Positions 15,909 to 24,762 of a stretch of DNA of 33,594 nt are shown in pieces; position 1 is the first letter of the stretch, and every line of letters begins with the position of its first letter. The DNA comes from Vicinamibacteria bacterium. GTDB taxonomy: Bacteria; Acidobacteriota; Vicinamibacteria; Vicinamibacterales; UBA2999. Under the pieces are notes generated by a model. It searched no databases. It worked only from the letters and a program-made list of their open reading frames with translations, and was not told the DNA's origin. Location of the stretch: assembly GCA_025938035.1 (NCBI GenBank), contig JAICQE010000021.1, forward strand, positions 1-33,594. The letters run 5' to 3'. Made by a program: the position numbers and the translations under genes.

Positions 15909-17006
15909 CTACATCACGCTCGCCAGCAGCAGGACGACGCACATCGCGCCCGCCGCGTGCCAGGCGAGTTCGGTCCGCTTGCGGACGACAAGGACACCCA
16001 GGCAGAGGACGAGAGCGGCCGCCATCAGCGCCTGCTTGTAGAGGTCCTCGAACGTCTCCACCGGTTCGGCGTTCGCCGCGCGCGCGCGGAGCCGATCGAC
16101 AATCCGGAAGGCGATGGTGCGGTCGGATTCCTCGCCGATTTCAAAGTACTCGCCGCCGCCGGCCACGGCGATCTGCAGCAGCGACCTGCGGTCCAGCGTC
16201 GAACGGATTCTCGGCGGCGGCCGTGAACCGTCCAGCGCCAGTGGCTCGGGGATCATGCCTCCGACAGCAGTCCCGACACCAACGACGAAGACCGGCACCT
16301 TGCGATCCTTGGCGGTCTGCAGCGCGCGGGCAACGTCGCCGGTCCACGACTGGCCGTCGGAGACGACGAGGAACGCTTTCGGATTGCCGCTCTTGCCGAA
16401 CAGATCCTGATCCTTCTCGATCAGGTTCAGCCCCCATCGGATGCCTTCCTCGATGTTGGTGTCCCAGGTGGTGAGGTTCTCGAGGGCAAAGGGCGAGTGG
16501 TCGCCGAGGTGATCGAGAAAGAAAAAAAGCGAGTTCGGGTCGCGGGTCAGCCGCACCTGCGGGGCGGCCAGCTGAGCAAACAGCGCCAGCGCGACGCGGT
16601 CGCCGCGCCAGCTCAACGCCTCGGCAAACGTCCGCAGGAATGCGACCGAACGCCGCCACCGATCCGGCCGCACGTCAGCCACATACATCGAAGCCGATGC
16701 GTCCTGCAGGATGACGATGTCGGCGCTGGCGCGGCGCGAGAGGGCGATGCGCGCCTGCGGCTTGGCGATGGCGACGATGAGCAGCGCCGAGGCGACGAGC
16801 GCCGCCAGCCAGAATGTGAGGTCGCCGGCGAAGTTATAGCGCTCGCGCACCGGAAGCACGCGTGCCGCGGCCAGGCGGCGCGCGTCGGCACGCCGCCGAA
16901 CGACCCGCCAGCACCACACCATCATCAGGGCGACGGGAACCGTCAGCAGCCACAGCAGCGCCGGCGACTCGAACCGGAACGTCTCGAGCGTAACCTTCGG
17001 AATCAC
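15909..17006 (-). CDS. BatA/B-type vWA domain membrane protein (last gene of Bat operon)
   Basis: A 365-residue inner-membrane protein with hydrophobic segments at about 15-34, 63-82 and near the C-terminus, and a von Willebrand A domain between. The metal-binding MIDAS is present: DASAS at 102-106, T183 in WDTNIEEG and D217 in VVSDGQSW. Family proteins work with a MoxR ATPase in complex assembly or stress tolerance. GTG at 17004-17006 overlaps the TGA of the preceding gene by 4 bases, with AAGGGG just before, so translation is coupled. The recQ remnant begins right after its TAG stop. Confidence 0.88.
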   Translation of the reverse strand: MIPKVTLETFRFESPALLWLLTVPVALMMVWCWRVVRRRADARRLAAARVLPVRERYNFAGDLTFWLAALVASALLIVAIAKPQARIALSRRASADIVILQDASASMYVADVRPDRWRRSVAFLRTFAEALSWRGDRVALALFAQLAAPQVRLTRDPNSLFFFLDHLGDHSPFALENLTTWDTNIEEGIRWGLNLIEKDQDLFGKSGNPKAFLVVSDGQSWTGDVARALQTAKDRKVPVFVVGVGTAVGGMIPEPLALDGSRPPPRIRSTLDRRSLLQIAVAGGGEYFEIGEESDRTIAFRIVDRLRARAANAEPVETFEDLYKQALMAAALVLCLGVLVVRKRTELAWHAAGAMCVVLLLASVM

Positions 17007-17692
17007 CCCTTGCGTGCCTTTTCGCTCGCCTTCCCCGCGTCGCCGCCTTCGGGCGCCTTCTCTTCTCCCTGCAACGGCACGTAGATCTGGAAGCCTTTCG
17101 TCGTCGTCGCCTCCGACGGGGCACCACTCTCACCGAGGTCCATGCCCTGCTCCGGCTGTTCCGAGGGCGGCCGGCGGCCCTTGGCAATCTCGTCACGGAG
17201 ACGCACGACGTACTCGTAGTTGTACGCGGCTTCCTCATGCCAGACGTTGTTCTTCAGGACGGTCATGTAGCCATTGGCGACTTCGTTCAGCACCTGGATT
17301 GCGGCATTTCGCTCGGTAACGCCCTTGAGGCCGTTCCGGAACGCCGCGTTCGCGACGACGAGCTGGAGCTCGACGTTGGATTCGTCAACGGCCGCGACCG
17401 GTTCGGCCTGCGCCGGCAGGACCGCCGCGTAGTCGCCCTGCCAGTACTGGAGCGCCGCTTCCCGCGCCCGGACTTCCCTGACGGTCTCCTCGCCAAGCTT
17501 CGGCACCCACTGCGCGTAGCGAAGGTAGCCCTGTGCATCGTCGAGGCTGGCCCGTGCCAGCGCGTATTGCTGCGTCGACGATCGCTCCTGTGCGTCGGCC
17601 AGCGAGCGCTCGAGGCGCGCCGCGGTGAGGGCCACGACACCGGCCGCGAAGAAAACGGCGGCGGCGACGAGATAGGCGGTCACGCTCTTCAC
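17003..17692 (-). CDS. Membrane-anchored repeat-like protein of the Bat operon (BatC-like position)
   Basis: GTG 17692 is chosen because GGAGGA lies 4 bases upstream; the longer TTG start at 17704 would overlap that ribosome site. The 229-residue product has one N-terminal transmembrane segment (TAYLVAAAVFFAAGVVALTA), then a helical extracytoplasmic region with TPR-like spacing (YALARASLDDAQGYLRYAQW, EAALQYWQGDYAAV, ANAAFRNGLKG). The low-complexity charged tail is rich in Glu, Gly and Lys. It fits the place of BatC/TPR proteins between the two vWA proteins, but no formal TPR consensus was confirmed. Coupled by a 4-base overlap to the next vWA gene. Confidence 0.7.
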   Translation of the reverse strand: MKSVTAYLVAAAVFFAAGVVALTAARLERSLADAQERSSTQQYALARASLDDAQGYLRYAQWVPKLGEETVREVRAREAALQYWQGDYAAVLPAQAEPVAAVDESNVELQLVVANAAFRNGLKGVTERNAAIQVLNEVANGYMTVLKNNVWHEEAAYNYEYVVRLRDEIAKGRRPPSEQPEQGMDLGESGAPSEATTTKGFQIYVPLQGEEKAPEGGDAGKASEKARKG

Positions 17693-17720
17693 AGGTTCCT
17701 CCAACTTTTTCCGGTGTTAA

Positions 17721-17808
17721 CCACGAAGACACGAAGGGATCGAAGATCACGAACAACACGTTTGCTGTTCTTCTTCGTGCCCTTCGATCTCTTCGTGCCT
17801 TCGTGTTA
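17721..17808. repeat. Octamer-type tract with inverted halves
   Basis: The left half has ACACGAAG-like units (CCACGAAG, ACACGAAG, GATCGAAG, ATCACGAAC); the right half has the inverse (CTTCGTG, CTTCGATC, CTTCGTG, CTTCGTG). The 88-bp tract can therefore fold as an imperfect long hairpin. It fills the junction between two Bat operon genes. Confidence 0.75.
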
Positions 17809-18897
17809 CGGGAACGTCCGAAACACCCCAAAGCTCAATTTCAACAACGCCGCGGTCAGCCACAATGCGGTGGCGACGAGCGCATATCCCGCATAGCGCG
17901 GCCGCTGCACGCTGTACTCACGCACGTCGATCCGGCCCGGCGACAGGCGGTCGATCTCGCGCAGCGTGCGGCGCATCGATTCCTCGTCGTATACCGCGTA
18001 GAAGCGTCCGCCGGTGCGCTCGACGGTCGGCCGCCAGATCTTGTCCTGCACCACTTCGCCTTCGCGGCGGTTGTAGGCGGTGCGCACCATGTGCACAGGG
18101 ATCTTCCAGGTGCGCGCCTCGGCGATCAGGTTCTCCACCGGCCGGCCCTTCGGCTGTAGATCCGAGTCGCGGCCGTCCGTGAAGACGACCATCAGATTGC
18201 CGGACGCGTTGATGAACGAAAACGTCTTGAACAGCTTTGTCGCCTGCTCGATCCCCTCGACGATCGTCGTGCCCCAGTCGCTGAAACGGCCCCACTCGCG
18301 CGGGTCGCTCACCAGCCGGATGCTGAGGAGGATGTTCTCGTAATCCGTCGTGAAGGGGGTGACGACGTACGCCTGGTTGCCGAACTGAATCAACGCCACG
18401 AGATCGCGATAGGGTCCGTTCATCCGCCGCTTGATGAACTCCTCCGCGCCTGCAGTTGCCGTGAAGAACGTGGCCTCTCCCTGCGTCTTCATGCTCTCGG
18501 TCTTGAACTGCATCACCATGCTCGTGGATGCATCGACGAGCAGCGCAATGCGGCGGCCAGGATAGGACACCTCCTCGCGCGTGAAGCCGGTGTGCGGATC
18601 GGCCAGTGCGACGCCGAAAAACGGCAGGCCGGCGACGAACAGCAGCAAGGGCAGGTGCCGTGCCAGCGCGAGCGGCGAGCGGCGCATCTCCGGCAACAGC
18701 GCCGGCAGCGTCACATGGGTCCGCCCGGCGCGCGTGCCGAGCATCGCGCGGACGAAGAGCACGAGCACGGCAATCGCCGCGAGCACGACGAACACCAGCA
18801 ACGCGGTCCGTGCGTCCGCAAACTGCAGATCGCCCCAGCGTGTACGCAGCCATTCGTCGAATGTGTTGCGAAGCGCGATGACGAAGGCCTCGGTCAT
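17806..18897 (-). CDS. BatA-type vWA domain membrane protein
   Basis: A 363-residue protein with transmembrane segments at about 31-50 and 82-99, a vWA domain from about 115 to 320, and a last hydrophobic segment near 337-357. MIDAS residues are seen: DASTS at 122-126, T210/T211 in DWGTTIVEGI and D241 in VVFTDGRDSD. The order of two N-terminal membrane helices, vWA domain and C-terminal helix is the BatA/BatB topology. ATG at 18895-18897 has no clear ribosome site; the bases just upstream are heptad repeat DNA. Confidence 0.9.
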   Translation of the reverse strand: MTEAFVIALRNTFDEWLRTRWGDLQFADARTALLVFVVLAAIAVLVLFVRAMLGTRAGRTHVTLPALLPEMRRSPLALARHLPLLLFVAGLPFFGVALADPHTGFTREEVSYPGRRIALLVDASTSMVMQFKTESMKTQGEATFFTATAGAEEFIKRRMNGPYRDLVALIQFGNQAYVVTPFTTDYENILLSIRLVSDPREWGRFSDWGTTIVEGIEQATKLFKTFSFINASGNLMVVFTDGRDSDLQPKGRPVENLIAEARTWKIPVHMVRTAYNRREGEVVQDKIWRPTVERTGGRFYAVYDEESMRRTLREIDRLSPGRIDVREYSVQRPRYAGYALVATALWLTAALLKLSFGVFRTFP

Positions 18898-18903
18898 AGG
18901 GCA

Positions 18904-18944
18904 AATTCAGAATTCAGAATGCAGAATTCAGAATTCTGCATTCA
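18904..18944. repeat. ATTCAGA heptad tract with hairpin
   Basis: Heptamer ATTCAGA repeats in register (ATTCAGA, ATTCAGA, ATGCAGA, ATTCAGA, ATTCTGC). The right part forms a perfect 12-bp inverted repeat GAATGCAGAATT / AATTCTGCATTC with a 3-base loop. It lies between the BatD-like and vWA genes and is strikingly AT-rich against its surroundings. Confidence 0.85.
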
Positions 18945-20144
18945 TGCCGCCGATCCCGCACGCGTCGGCATGGACGAAACTGCGGCGCCGCGGGCGGCGC
19001 CAAACGGAATCAGCGAGCGGAGCCAGAGCCGGCGCACCGGAGCGGCGGCATTGTCGACCGCCGTACTGAGTGCAACGGTGTCGGCCTCCCCGGCGCGTCC
19101 ATATACCGCGGTGCTGAACAGCTGCAGCGCTTCGAGAATGGGCTGCAGGGTCTCCCGCGACGCAGCGCCGCTGCTGGTCTCGATCGCGGCCATGAGCGCC
19201 GCTGGAGTCGTGGCAGCCGACAGGAGCACGCGCTTGCGCCGCAGCAGTCCGGATCGCACCTCGATCTGCCCGACGCGTCCGGACGCGACGTTCGTCACGT
19301 GCCGCTGCGCCACGCGGCGGCCGAGCGCTACCGCGCCGGCGATTCGAAGGGCGGCGACAGCTTGGGACATCAGCGCGGGCGTCCACCCGTCGCGCGCGGC
19401 GTCGCTGCGGGCGCTGCGCAGCGCGGCCATCGCGCCGCGCAGCACGGTGGCGGCAGGAAGCGGACGAACAACCTTCGCGCCGCGCACGCGGAACCGGCCG
19501 GCAAGCCGTACCAGCGCCAGAGCGGCCAGCACACCCGCAAACGCGAAGGCAATCGAGGCACCCACGATCGCGGCCGTGGCGCGGTTGCGCCGCGATTCGA
19601 CGTTGGCGAACGTCTGGCCCGAGGCGTCGCGGATATCAGCGGCGCTGCGCGGGACGATCGACAGCACCCGCATCGGCAGCGGCGGCAGCACGTAGGTCTG
19701 ATCGCGTCCTTCCGAGCTCCCGGTCGTACCCGCGGCCTGCAGGTTGTAGGTGACCGTCAGCGACGGGATGTTGACGTCCTGGCCGAAGAAGCCCTCGCTC
19801 AGCAGGCGCATCGCGTACTCGTACTGGATATACCGCCACGGCGGCGCGACGACATCCTCGTGGCGGTTGCCGGCCACGGCCTCGAACGGTGTCAGCGAAA
19901 TCGCACCCGGCTCGAGCTGATTGACCGCCGGCACGACCTTGATGTTCGCCGTTTCGATGACGCCGCAGGTCAACACCAGGGTGAAGCGCTCGCCGACGCG
20001 AATGGCGCTGCGATCCGCTTTCCACCAGCAGCGGATTGGATCCGATTCAACCTCTCCGGGTCGGGGCGCGCGCTTCGTCTGCGCATGCGTGGGCACCGCG
20101 CCGAGGAGGACGACCACGAGGGCGAAGCAGAATCGGTGTCGCAT
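18942..20144 (-). CDS. BatD-like membrane protein of the Bat operon
   Basis: The ATG at 20144 opens a signal peptide (MRHRFCFALVVVLLGAVPTH); the frame is open to 20189 but those extra codons are translated heptad repeat and were rejected. The 400-residue product has an N-terminal beta-rich extracytoplasmic part with a BatD-style opening (RSAIRVGERFTLVLTC, FFGQDVNIPSLTVTY), one transmembrane segment at about 208-230 (AAIVGASIAFAFAGVLAALA), and an Ala/Arg-rich cytoplasmic C-terminal domain of about 160 residues. Assignment rests on position in the operon and topology as much as on sequence. The stop codon touches the ATTCAGA tract. Confidence 0.7.
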   Translation of the reverse strand: MRHRFCFALVVVLLGAVPTHAQTKRAPRPGEVESDPIRCWWKADRSAIRVGERFTLVLTCGVIETANIKVVPAVNQLEPGAISLTPFEAVAGNRHEDVVAPPWRYIQYEYAMRLLSEGFFGQDVNIPSLTVTYNLQAAGTTGSSEGRDQTYVLPPLPMRVLSIVPRSAADIRDASGQTFANVESRRNRATAAIVGASIAFAFAGVLAALALVRLAGRFRVRGAKVVRPLPAATVLRGAMAALRSARSDAARDGWTPALMSQAVAALRIAGAVALGRRVAQRHVTNVASGRVGQIEVRSGLLRRKRVLLSAATTPAALMAAIETSSGAASRETLQPILEALQLFSTAVYGRAGEADTVALSTAVDNAAAPVRRLWLRSLIPFGAARGAAVSSMPTRAGSAA

Positions 20145-20149
20145 GAGCG

Positions 20150-20189
20150 TTGGGATTTGGGGTTTGGGATTTGGGATGTGGGATTTCAT
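20150..20189. repeat. GGGATTT heptad tract
   Basis: Five in-register heptamers GGGATTT, GGGGTTT, GGGATTT, GGGATGT, GGGATTT between the DUF58 and BatD-like genes. They lie directly upstream of the BatD-like start and end at the DUF58 stop. Confidence 0.85.
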
Positions 20190-21110
20190 TTACATCTTCC
20201 GTAGCCGCCGCTCGGCGGTGAACTCCACGAGCGCGGTTTCCATCTGCCACCGGTCCAGGCCGACGCGGACGACGTCGAGCCCTGATGCGCGCGCGAGCGC
20301 CTCAATGCGATCCTGCCAGGCGCCGACCCGGTCCGCGAGCCGCCGCAGCTCGCGGCGCGACAGCACCCGCGTTCGGCCGCTCTCGACGTCGTACGCCTCG
20401 ACCCACCCGTCCGCCACGGCGGGCAGCTGATACGCGAAGCGCACGTCGGCAAGCACCAGAAACACGTCGTGCACGGCGTTCAGCAGCGCCATCTCCTGAA
20501 CGAGCCGCTGCGCATCAGGAAACAGAAAGTCCGAAATCACCGGGACCAGCGACGCTTTCCGCAGCTGGCTCTCGATGGCCACGATGATGTCGCGGCGTTC
20601 CTCGTCGGGATCGATGGTCCGGCGATTCTGATAGAGGTCAAGGCAGTACAGCAGATGCGAGCGGCCGATCCGCGGGCGCGCCGACGCGAGCTGCTGGAAC
20701 TGATCGTCGAACGTGACCAGGCCGAACAGGTCCTGGAAGAACATCGCCGACAGCCCGGCCGCCGCGACCGCCCGCGCGATGGCGGCGGCGATCGGCACCC
20801 CGTGCACGCCGCAGCGCGTGGAGAGCGACGCGTCGGCCACCGCCACGATGGTGGCATTGCTGTCCTGTTCGAAATCGCGGGTGATCATCGGGCTGAAGTT
20901 CGTCATCGACGACTGCGCCCAGTCGATCGACGACATCCGATCGCCGGGCTCCCAGTCGCGCACGCCGACGAAGTTGAAGCCGCTCCCCTTGAACACGCTG
21001 GCGTGGTCGCCGAGCGTGAACTCCTTCATGCGCTTGATGATGAACAGTTCGATTTCCGCGATCTCGCGGAGGTTGACGAGCGGTTCCTCCGCAACTCCCA
21101 ACCCGGTCAT
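20190..21110 (-). CDS. DUF58 domain protein of the Bat operon
   Basis: A 306-residue cytoplasmic protein with a DUF58/vWA-like fold, usually encoded beside MoxR. The DUF58 signature is at residues 51-64 (RDWEPGDRMSSIDW), preceded by GSGFNFVGV where the family usually has GxxxxxxR. No transmembrane segment is apparent, whereas many DUF58 proteins have N-terminal helices. The ATG overlaps the moxR stop by 4 bases, so translation is coupled. In studied systems the MoxR-DUF58-vWA set acts in protein-complex maturation and stress tolerance; the client here is unknown. Confidence 0.9.
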   Translation of the reverse strand: MTGLGVAEEPLVNLREIAEIELFIIKRMKEFTLGDHASVFKGSGFNFVGVRDWEPGDRMSSIDWAQSSMTNFSPMITRDFEQDSNATIVAVADASLSTRCGVHGVPIAAAIARAVAAAGLSAMFFQDLFGLVTFDDQFQQLASARPRIGRSHLLYCLDLYQNRRTIDPDEERRDIIVAIESQLRKASLVPVISDFLFPDAQRLVQEMALLNAVHDVFLVLADVRFAYQLPAVADGWVEAYDVESGRTRVLSRRELRRLADRVGAWQDRIEALARASGLDVVRVGLDRWQMETALVEFTAERRLRKM

Positions 21111-22147
21111 GGCACCGGGACGCGATCGACGATGTCGTCGACCACCATTTCAACGGTGACGCCGTGGCTTGCGGCGTGGGGTCCGAGCCAGACGCGGTGG
21201 CTGAGGATGTAGCGCGCGAGCTCCTGCACGTCCTCCGGATAGACCTCGGTACGGTGGTGCATCAACAGCGCCCACACTTTGACCAGCCGGCCCCAGACGA
21301 TCGTCGCCCGCGGCGAGGCGCCGAGGTCGACGCACTTCTCGACCAGCTCGGAGGGCGACCGATGGTGCCATTCACTTTCGGCACTGTAGGGCCGTGTCGC
21401 GCCCACCAGGCGCCGGATGTACTTGGCGATTGACTCGTGGAGGAACACCTCGCGCGTGATCACCGACCGCAGCTCGATGATCCGTTCTTTCGGGATGAGC
21501 GGCTTGAGCCGCACCTGCTTGAAGTCGAAGCTCACCAGCTTCTCTTCCTCCGACGGGGGCAGGTAGGCGATGTTGATCATGATCGCGAAGCGATCCGTCG
21601 CCGCCTCGGAGAGCGGAAACGTCCCCTGCCCCAGCTCCACCGGGTTCATCGTCGCAATGGCAAAGCTGAACGGCGCCAGCTCGTAGGTCGTTTTGCCGAC
21701 CGTGACCGTGCGGTCCTGCAGTCCTTCCAGAAACGCGCTCTGCGATTTGAGCGGGATGCGGTTGATCTCGTCGAGCAGGATGACCTCTGCCGACGCCAGC
21801 GGACCGAACTCGGTGATGAATTCGCCCGTCGCCGGGTTGATCATCTGGAAGCCGACGATCTCGGTCGGCTGCAGATCGGCGCGGCCCTGCAGGCGCGCGA
21901 ACTTGGCGTTGCTGATGGCCGCGAGGATGACGCCGAAGAACGTCTTGCCCACGCCGGGGACGCCGCGGAGCAGCAGATTGCCGGCGTTGACCTGCCGCTT
22001 CTGATCCTTGTCGTAGGTCGTCGGTATCTCGGAGAGCAGCACGACGTTCGCGAGCGCCTTCTCCGTGTCGTATCCGACTAACGCGTTTCCCGCCTCGGCG
22101 ACGATCGCTTCGTGCAGATCGATGGATTCCTGGAGCTCCGGATGCAT
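21107..22147 (-). CDS. MoxR family AAA+ ATPase (first gene of Bat operon)
   Basis: A 346-residue ATPase from ATG 22147. The frame remains open far upstream across the divergent MFS gene, but that part is a shadow and the family starts here (MHPELQESIDLHEAIVAEAG). Walker A is GVPGVGKT (62-69), Walker B VILLDEINR (122-130), sensor 1 IATMNPVE, and the arginine-finger region FPLSEAATDRFAI. MoxR proteins act as chaperone-like ATPases with vWA partners encoded beside them. The divergent promoter region to the MFS gene is only about 110 bp and contains a REP-like palindrome. No strong ribosome site is seen. Confidence 0.95.
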   Translation of the reverse strand: MHPELQESIDLHEAIVAEAGNALVGYDTEKALANVVLLSEIPTTYDKDQKRQVNAGNLLLRGVPGVGKTFFGVILAAISNAKFARLQGRADLQPTEIVGFQMINPATGEFITEFGPLASAEVILLDEINRIPLKSQSAFLEGLQDRTVTVGKTTYELAPFSFAIATMNPVELGQGTFPLSEAATDRFAIMINIAYLPPSEEEKLVSFDFKQVRLKPLIPKERIIELRSVITREVFLHESIAKYIRRLVGATRPYSAESEWHHRSPSELVEKCVDLGASPRATIVWGRLVKVWALLMHHRTEVYPEDVQELARYILSHRVWLGPHAASHGVTVEMVVDDIVDRVPVP

Positions 22148-22175
22148 GAACCGTGAATCATACCTGATGGATCTG

Positions 22176-22205
22176 TGGCTTCCGCCGTACGGCGGAAGGC
22201 CACCA
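22176..22205. repeat. REP-like palindrome between divergent moxR and MFS genes
   Basis: The perfect 18-bp palindrome TTCCGCCGTACGGCGGAA is extended by GTGGC on the left and GGCCAC on the right. It occupies the divergent promoter region. Arms and layout resemble the element at 32446-32472 (TCCGC...GGCGGAAGCCAC). Confidence 0.75.
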
Positions 22206-22255
22206 GCAGGCGGACGCGACGAGTCCGCGAGTGTGGTACCGTGCCGCCGCGCCCC

Positions 22256-23551
22256 ATGGTCTCGACGACGAGCCACCCGCACGCAACGGGCTCCGTCCGT
22301 ACGGTTGCCTTTGCCAGCCTGATTGGAACCACCATCGAGTGGTACGACTTCTTCCTTTACGGCACGGCGGCGGCGCTCGTCTTCAATCGCCTGTTTTTCC
22401 CCACCTCCGATCCGCTCACCGGCACGCTGTATTCCTTCGGCACCTACGCGGTCGGGTTCGTTGCGCGTCCGTTTGGCGGCATCATCATCGGCCACTACGG
22501 CGACCGGATCGGCCGCAAGTCGATGCTCGTGCTCACGCTGGTCGTGATGGGCGTCGCGACCTTTCTCATCGGCCTGCTGCCGACCTATGAGCAGATCGGT
22601 CCGTGGGCGGCGGTCGCCCTCGTCCTGCTGCGCGTGGCGCAGGGGTTCGGCGTCGGCGGCGAGTGGGGCGGCGCCGTGCTCATGGCCGTCGAGCACGCGC
22701 CGCGCACCGCCCGCGGCTTCTACGGCAGCTGGCCGCAGGTCGGCGTCCCTGCGGGCCTCCTCTTGTCCACGGCCGTGTTCACCGCGTTCTCCTGGCTGCC
22801 CGAGGATCAGTTCCTGGCGTGGGGATGGCGCGTGCCGTTCCTGCTCAGCATCGTCCTCGTCGGCATCGGCCTGGTCATCCGGCTGCGGATCCTCGAGACG
22901 CCCGCATTCCTGCGCATCAAGACGCAGGCGGGCGCCGCGCGGCAGCCGATCCTCGAAGTGCTCCTCCGCTACCCGAAGCAGGTGCTGCTCGCGATGGGCG
23001 CGCGATTCGCGGAAAACGGCGCGTTCTACATCTTCAGCGTCTTCGTGCTGACCTACGCGACGCAGCGCGCCAACGTCGATCGGCAGCTGGTCCTGAACGG
23101 GATCCTCCTCGGATCGGCGGTTGAGCTCGCCGCGATTCCGTTTTTCGGCGCGCTGTCGGATCGCATCGGACGACGGCCCGTCTACCTGTTCGGGGCGGTG
23201 ATGACCGCCGTCATCGCGTATCCGCTGTTCCTTGCGCTCGATCGGGGAGCGGCCACGCCCATTGCGCTGGCCTTGATTGCCGCATTCACGCTCTCGCATG
23301 GCGCCATGTACGCGCCGCAGGCGGCGTTCATGTCCGAGCTGTTCGACGCGCGGGTGCGTTACAGCGGCGCGTCGCTGGGCGCACAGCTGGCCTCGGTATT
23401 CGCCGGCGGGCTGGCGCCCTTCGTCGGCACCAGCCTGCTTCAAGCCGGCTACGGCCGCGGCGCCGTGACGCTCTACGTCGTCGGCCTGGCCCTGGTGACG
23501 ATCGTCGCGGTACTTGCCGCCAGCGAGACCCACCGGTCGGAGGTGGACTAG
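22256..23551 (+). CDS. MFS transporter of the metabolite:H+ symporter (MHS) family
   Basis: Inner-membrane proton symporter of 431 residues with about 12 hydrophobic segments. The MHS signature is near the N-terminus (GTTIEWYDFFLYGTAAALVF), followed by FVARPFGGIIIGHYGDRIGRKSML, the MFS loop 2-3 motif. RVAQGFGVGGEWGGAVLMAVEHAP is an MHS hallmark, and the repeated loop 8-9 motif LSDRIGRRPVYL is present. Relatives carry organic acids, shikimate, proline/betaine or alpha-ketoglutarate; the substrate cannot be read from sequence. The ATG at 22256 was chosen because it leaves a short N-terminus before helix 1; no clear ribosome site. The following dehydrogenase genes make an organic-acid or semialdehyde-related substrate plausible. 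Confidence 0.9.
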   Translation: MVSTTSHPHATGSVRTVAFASLIGTTIEWYDFFLYGTAAALVFNRLFFPTSDPLTGTLYSFGTYAVGFVARPFGGIIIGHYGDRIGRKSMLVLTLVVMGVATFLIGLLPTYEQIGPWAAVALVLLRVAQGFGVGGEWGGAVLMAVEHAPRTARGFYGSWPQVGVPAGLLLSTAVFTAFSWLPEDQFLAWGWRVPFLLSIVLVGIGLVIRLRILETPAFLRIKTQAGAARQPILEVLLRYPKQVLLAMGARFAENGAFYIFSVFVLTYATQRANVDRQLVLNGILLGSAVELAAIPFFGALSDRIGRRPVYLFGAVMTAVIAYPLFLALDRGAATPIALALIAAFTLSHGAMYAPQAAFMSELFDARVRYSGASLGAQLASVFAGGLAPFVGTSLLQAGYGRGAVTLYVVGLALVTIVAVLAASETHRSEVD

Positions 23552-23609
23552 AACTCGGAACAGAACCTGTGAACACGAACCCGGAAGCGAGAACCTGGAA
23601 ATGTGAACC
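23551..23609. repeat. Heptad tract (GAAC-rich) before the alcohol dehydrogenase gene
   Basis: Seven-base spacing of GAA/GAAC words (GAACTCG, GAACAGA, ...CTGTGAA, CACGAAC, CCGGAAG, CGAGAAC, CTGGAAA, TGTGAAC). It begins exactly at the MFS stop codon and ends about 28 bp before the next start. Confidence 0.6.
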
Positions 23610-23636
23610 GCCGCGCGGATCAATAATCGTCATCGC

Positions 23637-24743
23637 ATGGATCTGATGCGCGCGGCCGTCCTCGAGAGCGCCCCGGGCGGGTTGCACATCGAGGAGATTC
23701 CAATTCCCGAACCCGGCCGGGGAGAGATTCTCGTCCGCGTCGCCGCGTGCGGCGTCTGTCACACGGACCTGCACGTGATGAAGGCGGAAGTGGCGTTTCC
23801 GACGCCGGCGGTGATGGGCCACGAAATCACCGGCACGGTGGCGGCACTTGGTCCGGGCGTCACGGGCCCGGCGGTCGGAACCGATGTCGCCTGTGCGTTC
23901 ATCATGCCGTGCGGCTTCTGCGCGGCGTGCGGCGCCGGACGCGACGACCTCTGCGACAACTTCTTCGCGATGAACCGGCTGAAGGGAACGTTGTACGACG
24001 GGACCTCCCGTCTCCGGCGCAGGAACGGCTCCCCCCTGGCGATGTATTCGATGGCCGGCCTCGCAGAGTATTCCGTGGTCCCGGCAACCGACGTCTTCCC
24101 CCTTGCTCCGGGACTGCCGCTGGCCGAATCGTCCGTGCTCGGCTGCGCGATCTTCACGGCCTACGGTGCGGTGAGGCACGCCGCGGAACTGCGCGGCGGC
24201 GAACGCATCGCCGTGGTCGCGTCCGGAGGGGTCGGGATCAACATCGTCCAGATCGCACGCGCGTTTGGCGCCTCGCAGATCATCGCCGTCGATGTGCGCG
24301 CCGACAAACTGGATGCGGCGAAACGCCTCGGCGCCACCGACGTCGTCAACGCGCGCGAGGTCGATGCGGTGTCACGGGTCCGCGAGCTGACCGGCGGACG
24401 CGGTGTCGACGCGGCGTTCGAGGTCCTGGGCCTTCCGCAGACGTTTACTCAGGCGTTCGAAATGATCCGCGACGGCGGCCGCATGATCGGCGTCGGCATC
24501 GCGCCGGTGAAGGCGACGGCAGCCATCGAGATCACGCGGCTGGTGCGGCGGGAACTGCGCATCATCGGTTCCTACGGCGCGCGCACGCGCACGGATATGC
24601 CGGAGATCATCCGTCTCGCCGCGCAGGGAATCTTCCGGCCCGAGACAATCGTGACCGAGCGGTTCCCGCTCGCCGAGGCGGATACGGCGTATCAGGCCCT
24701 GGCGCGGGGTGAAATCGTGGGACGCGCCATCGTCGTTCCCTGA
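23637..24743 (+). CDS. Zinc-dependent alcohol dehydrogenase (MDR superfamily)
   Basis: A 368-residue NAD(P)-dependent dehydrogenase. Catalytic zinc ligands are C41 (CGVCHTD) and H62-E63 (GHE), with a further Cys in SVLGCAIFTAYGAV. The structural zinc lobe has C92, C95, C98 and C106 (PCGFCAACGAGRDDLC). The Rossmann site is VVASGGVGINIVQIARAFGA followed by IIAVDVRADKLDAAKRLGA; the acidic residue after the last strand favours NAD. ATG codons occur at 23637 and 23646; the first is used. The arrangement with the downstream CoA-acylating aldehyde dehydrogenase suggests alcohol to semialdehyde to acyl-CoA flow, but the substrate is not defined. Confidence 0.92.
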   Translation: MDLMRAAVLESAPGGLHIEEIPIPEPGRGEILVRVAACGVCHTDLHVMKAEVAFPTPAVMGHEITGTVAALGPGVTGPAVGTDVACAFIMPCGFCAACGAGRDDLCDNFFAMNRLKGTLYDGTSRLRRRNGSPLAMYSMAGLAEYSVVPATDVFPLAPGLPLAESSVLGCAIFTAYGAVRHAAELRGGERIAVVASGGVGINIVQIARAFGASQIIAVDVRADKLDAAKRLGATDVVNAREVDAVSRVRELTGGRGVDAAFEVLGLPQTFTQAFEMIRDGGRMIGVGIAPVKATAAIEITRLVRRELRIIGSYGARTRTDMPEIIRLAAQGIFRPETIVTERFPLAEADTAYQALARGEIVGRAIVVP

Positions 24744-24762
24744 AACGCAAACAGGAGAGGTT

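Noticed and set aside
20145..20189. Longer start for the BatD-like gene
   Set aside because: The added 15 codons are translated GGGATTT repeat and would put residues before a clean signal peptide.
21107..23623. A very long minus-strand open frame extending MoxR N-terminally to 838 residues
   Set aside because: The part beyond 22147 lies opposite the MFS gene, has shadow-type Arg/His/Glu composition and no family resemblance; MoxR homology begins at ATG 22147.
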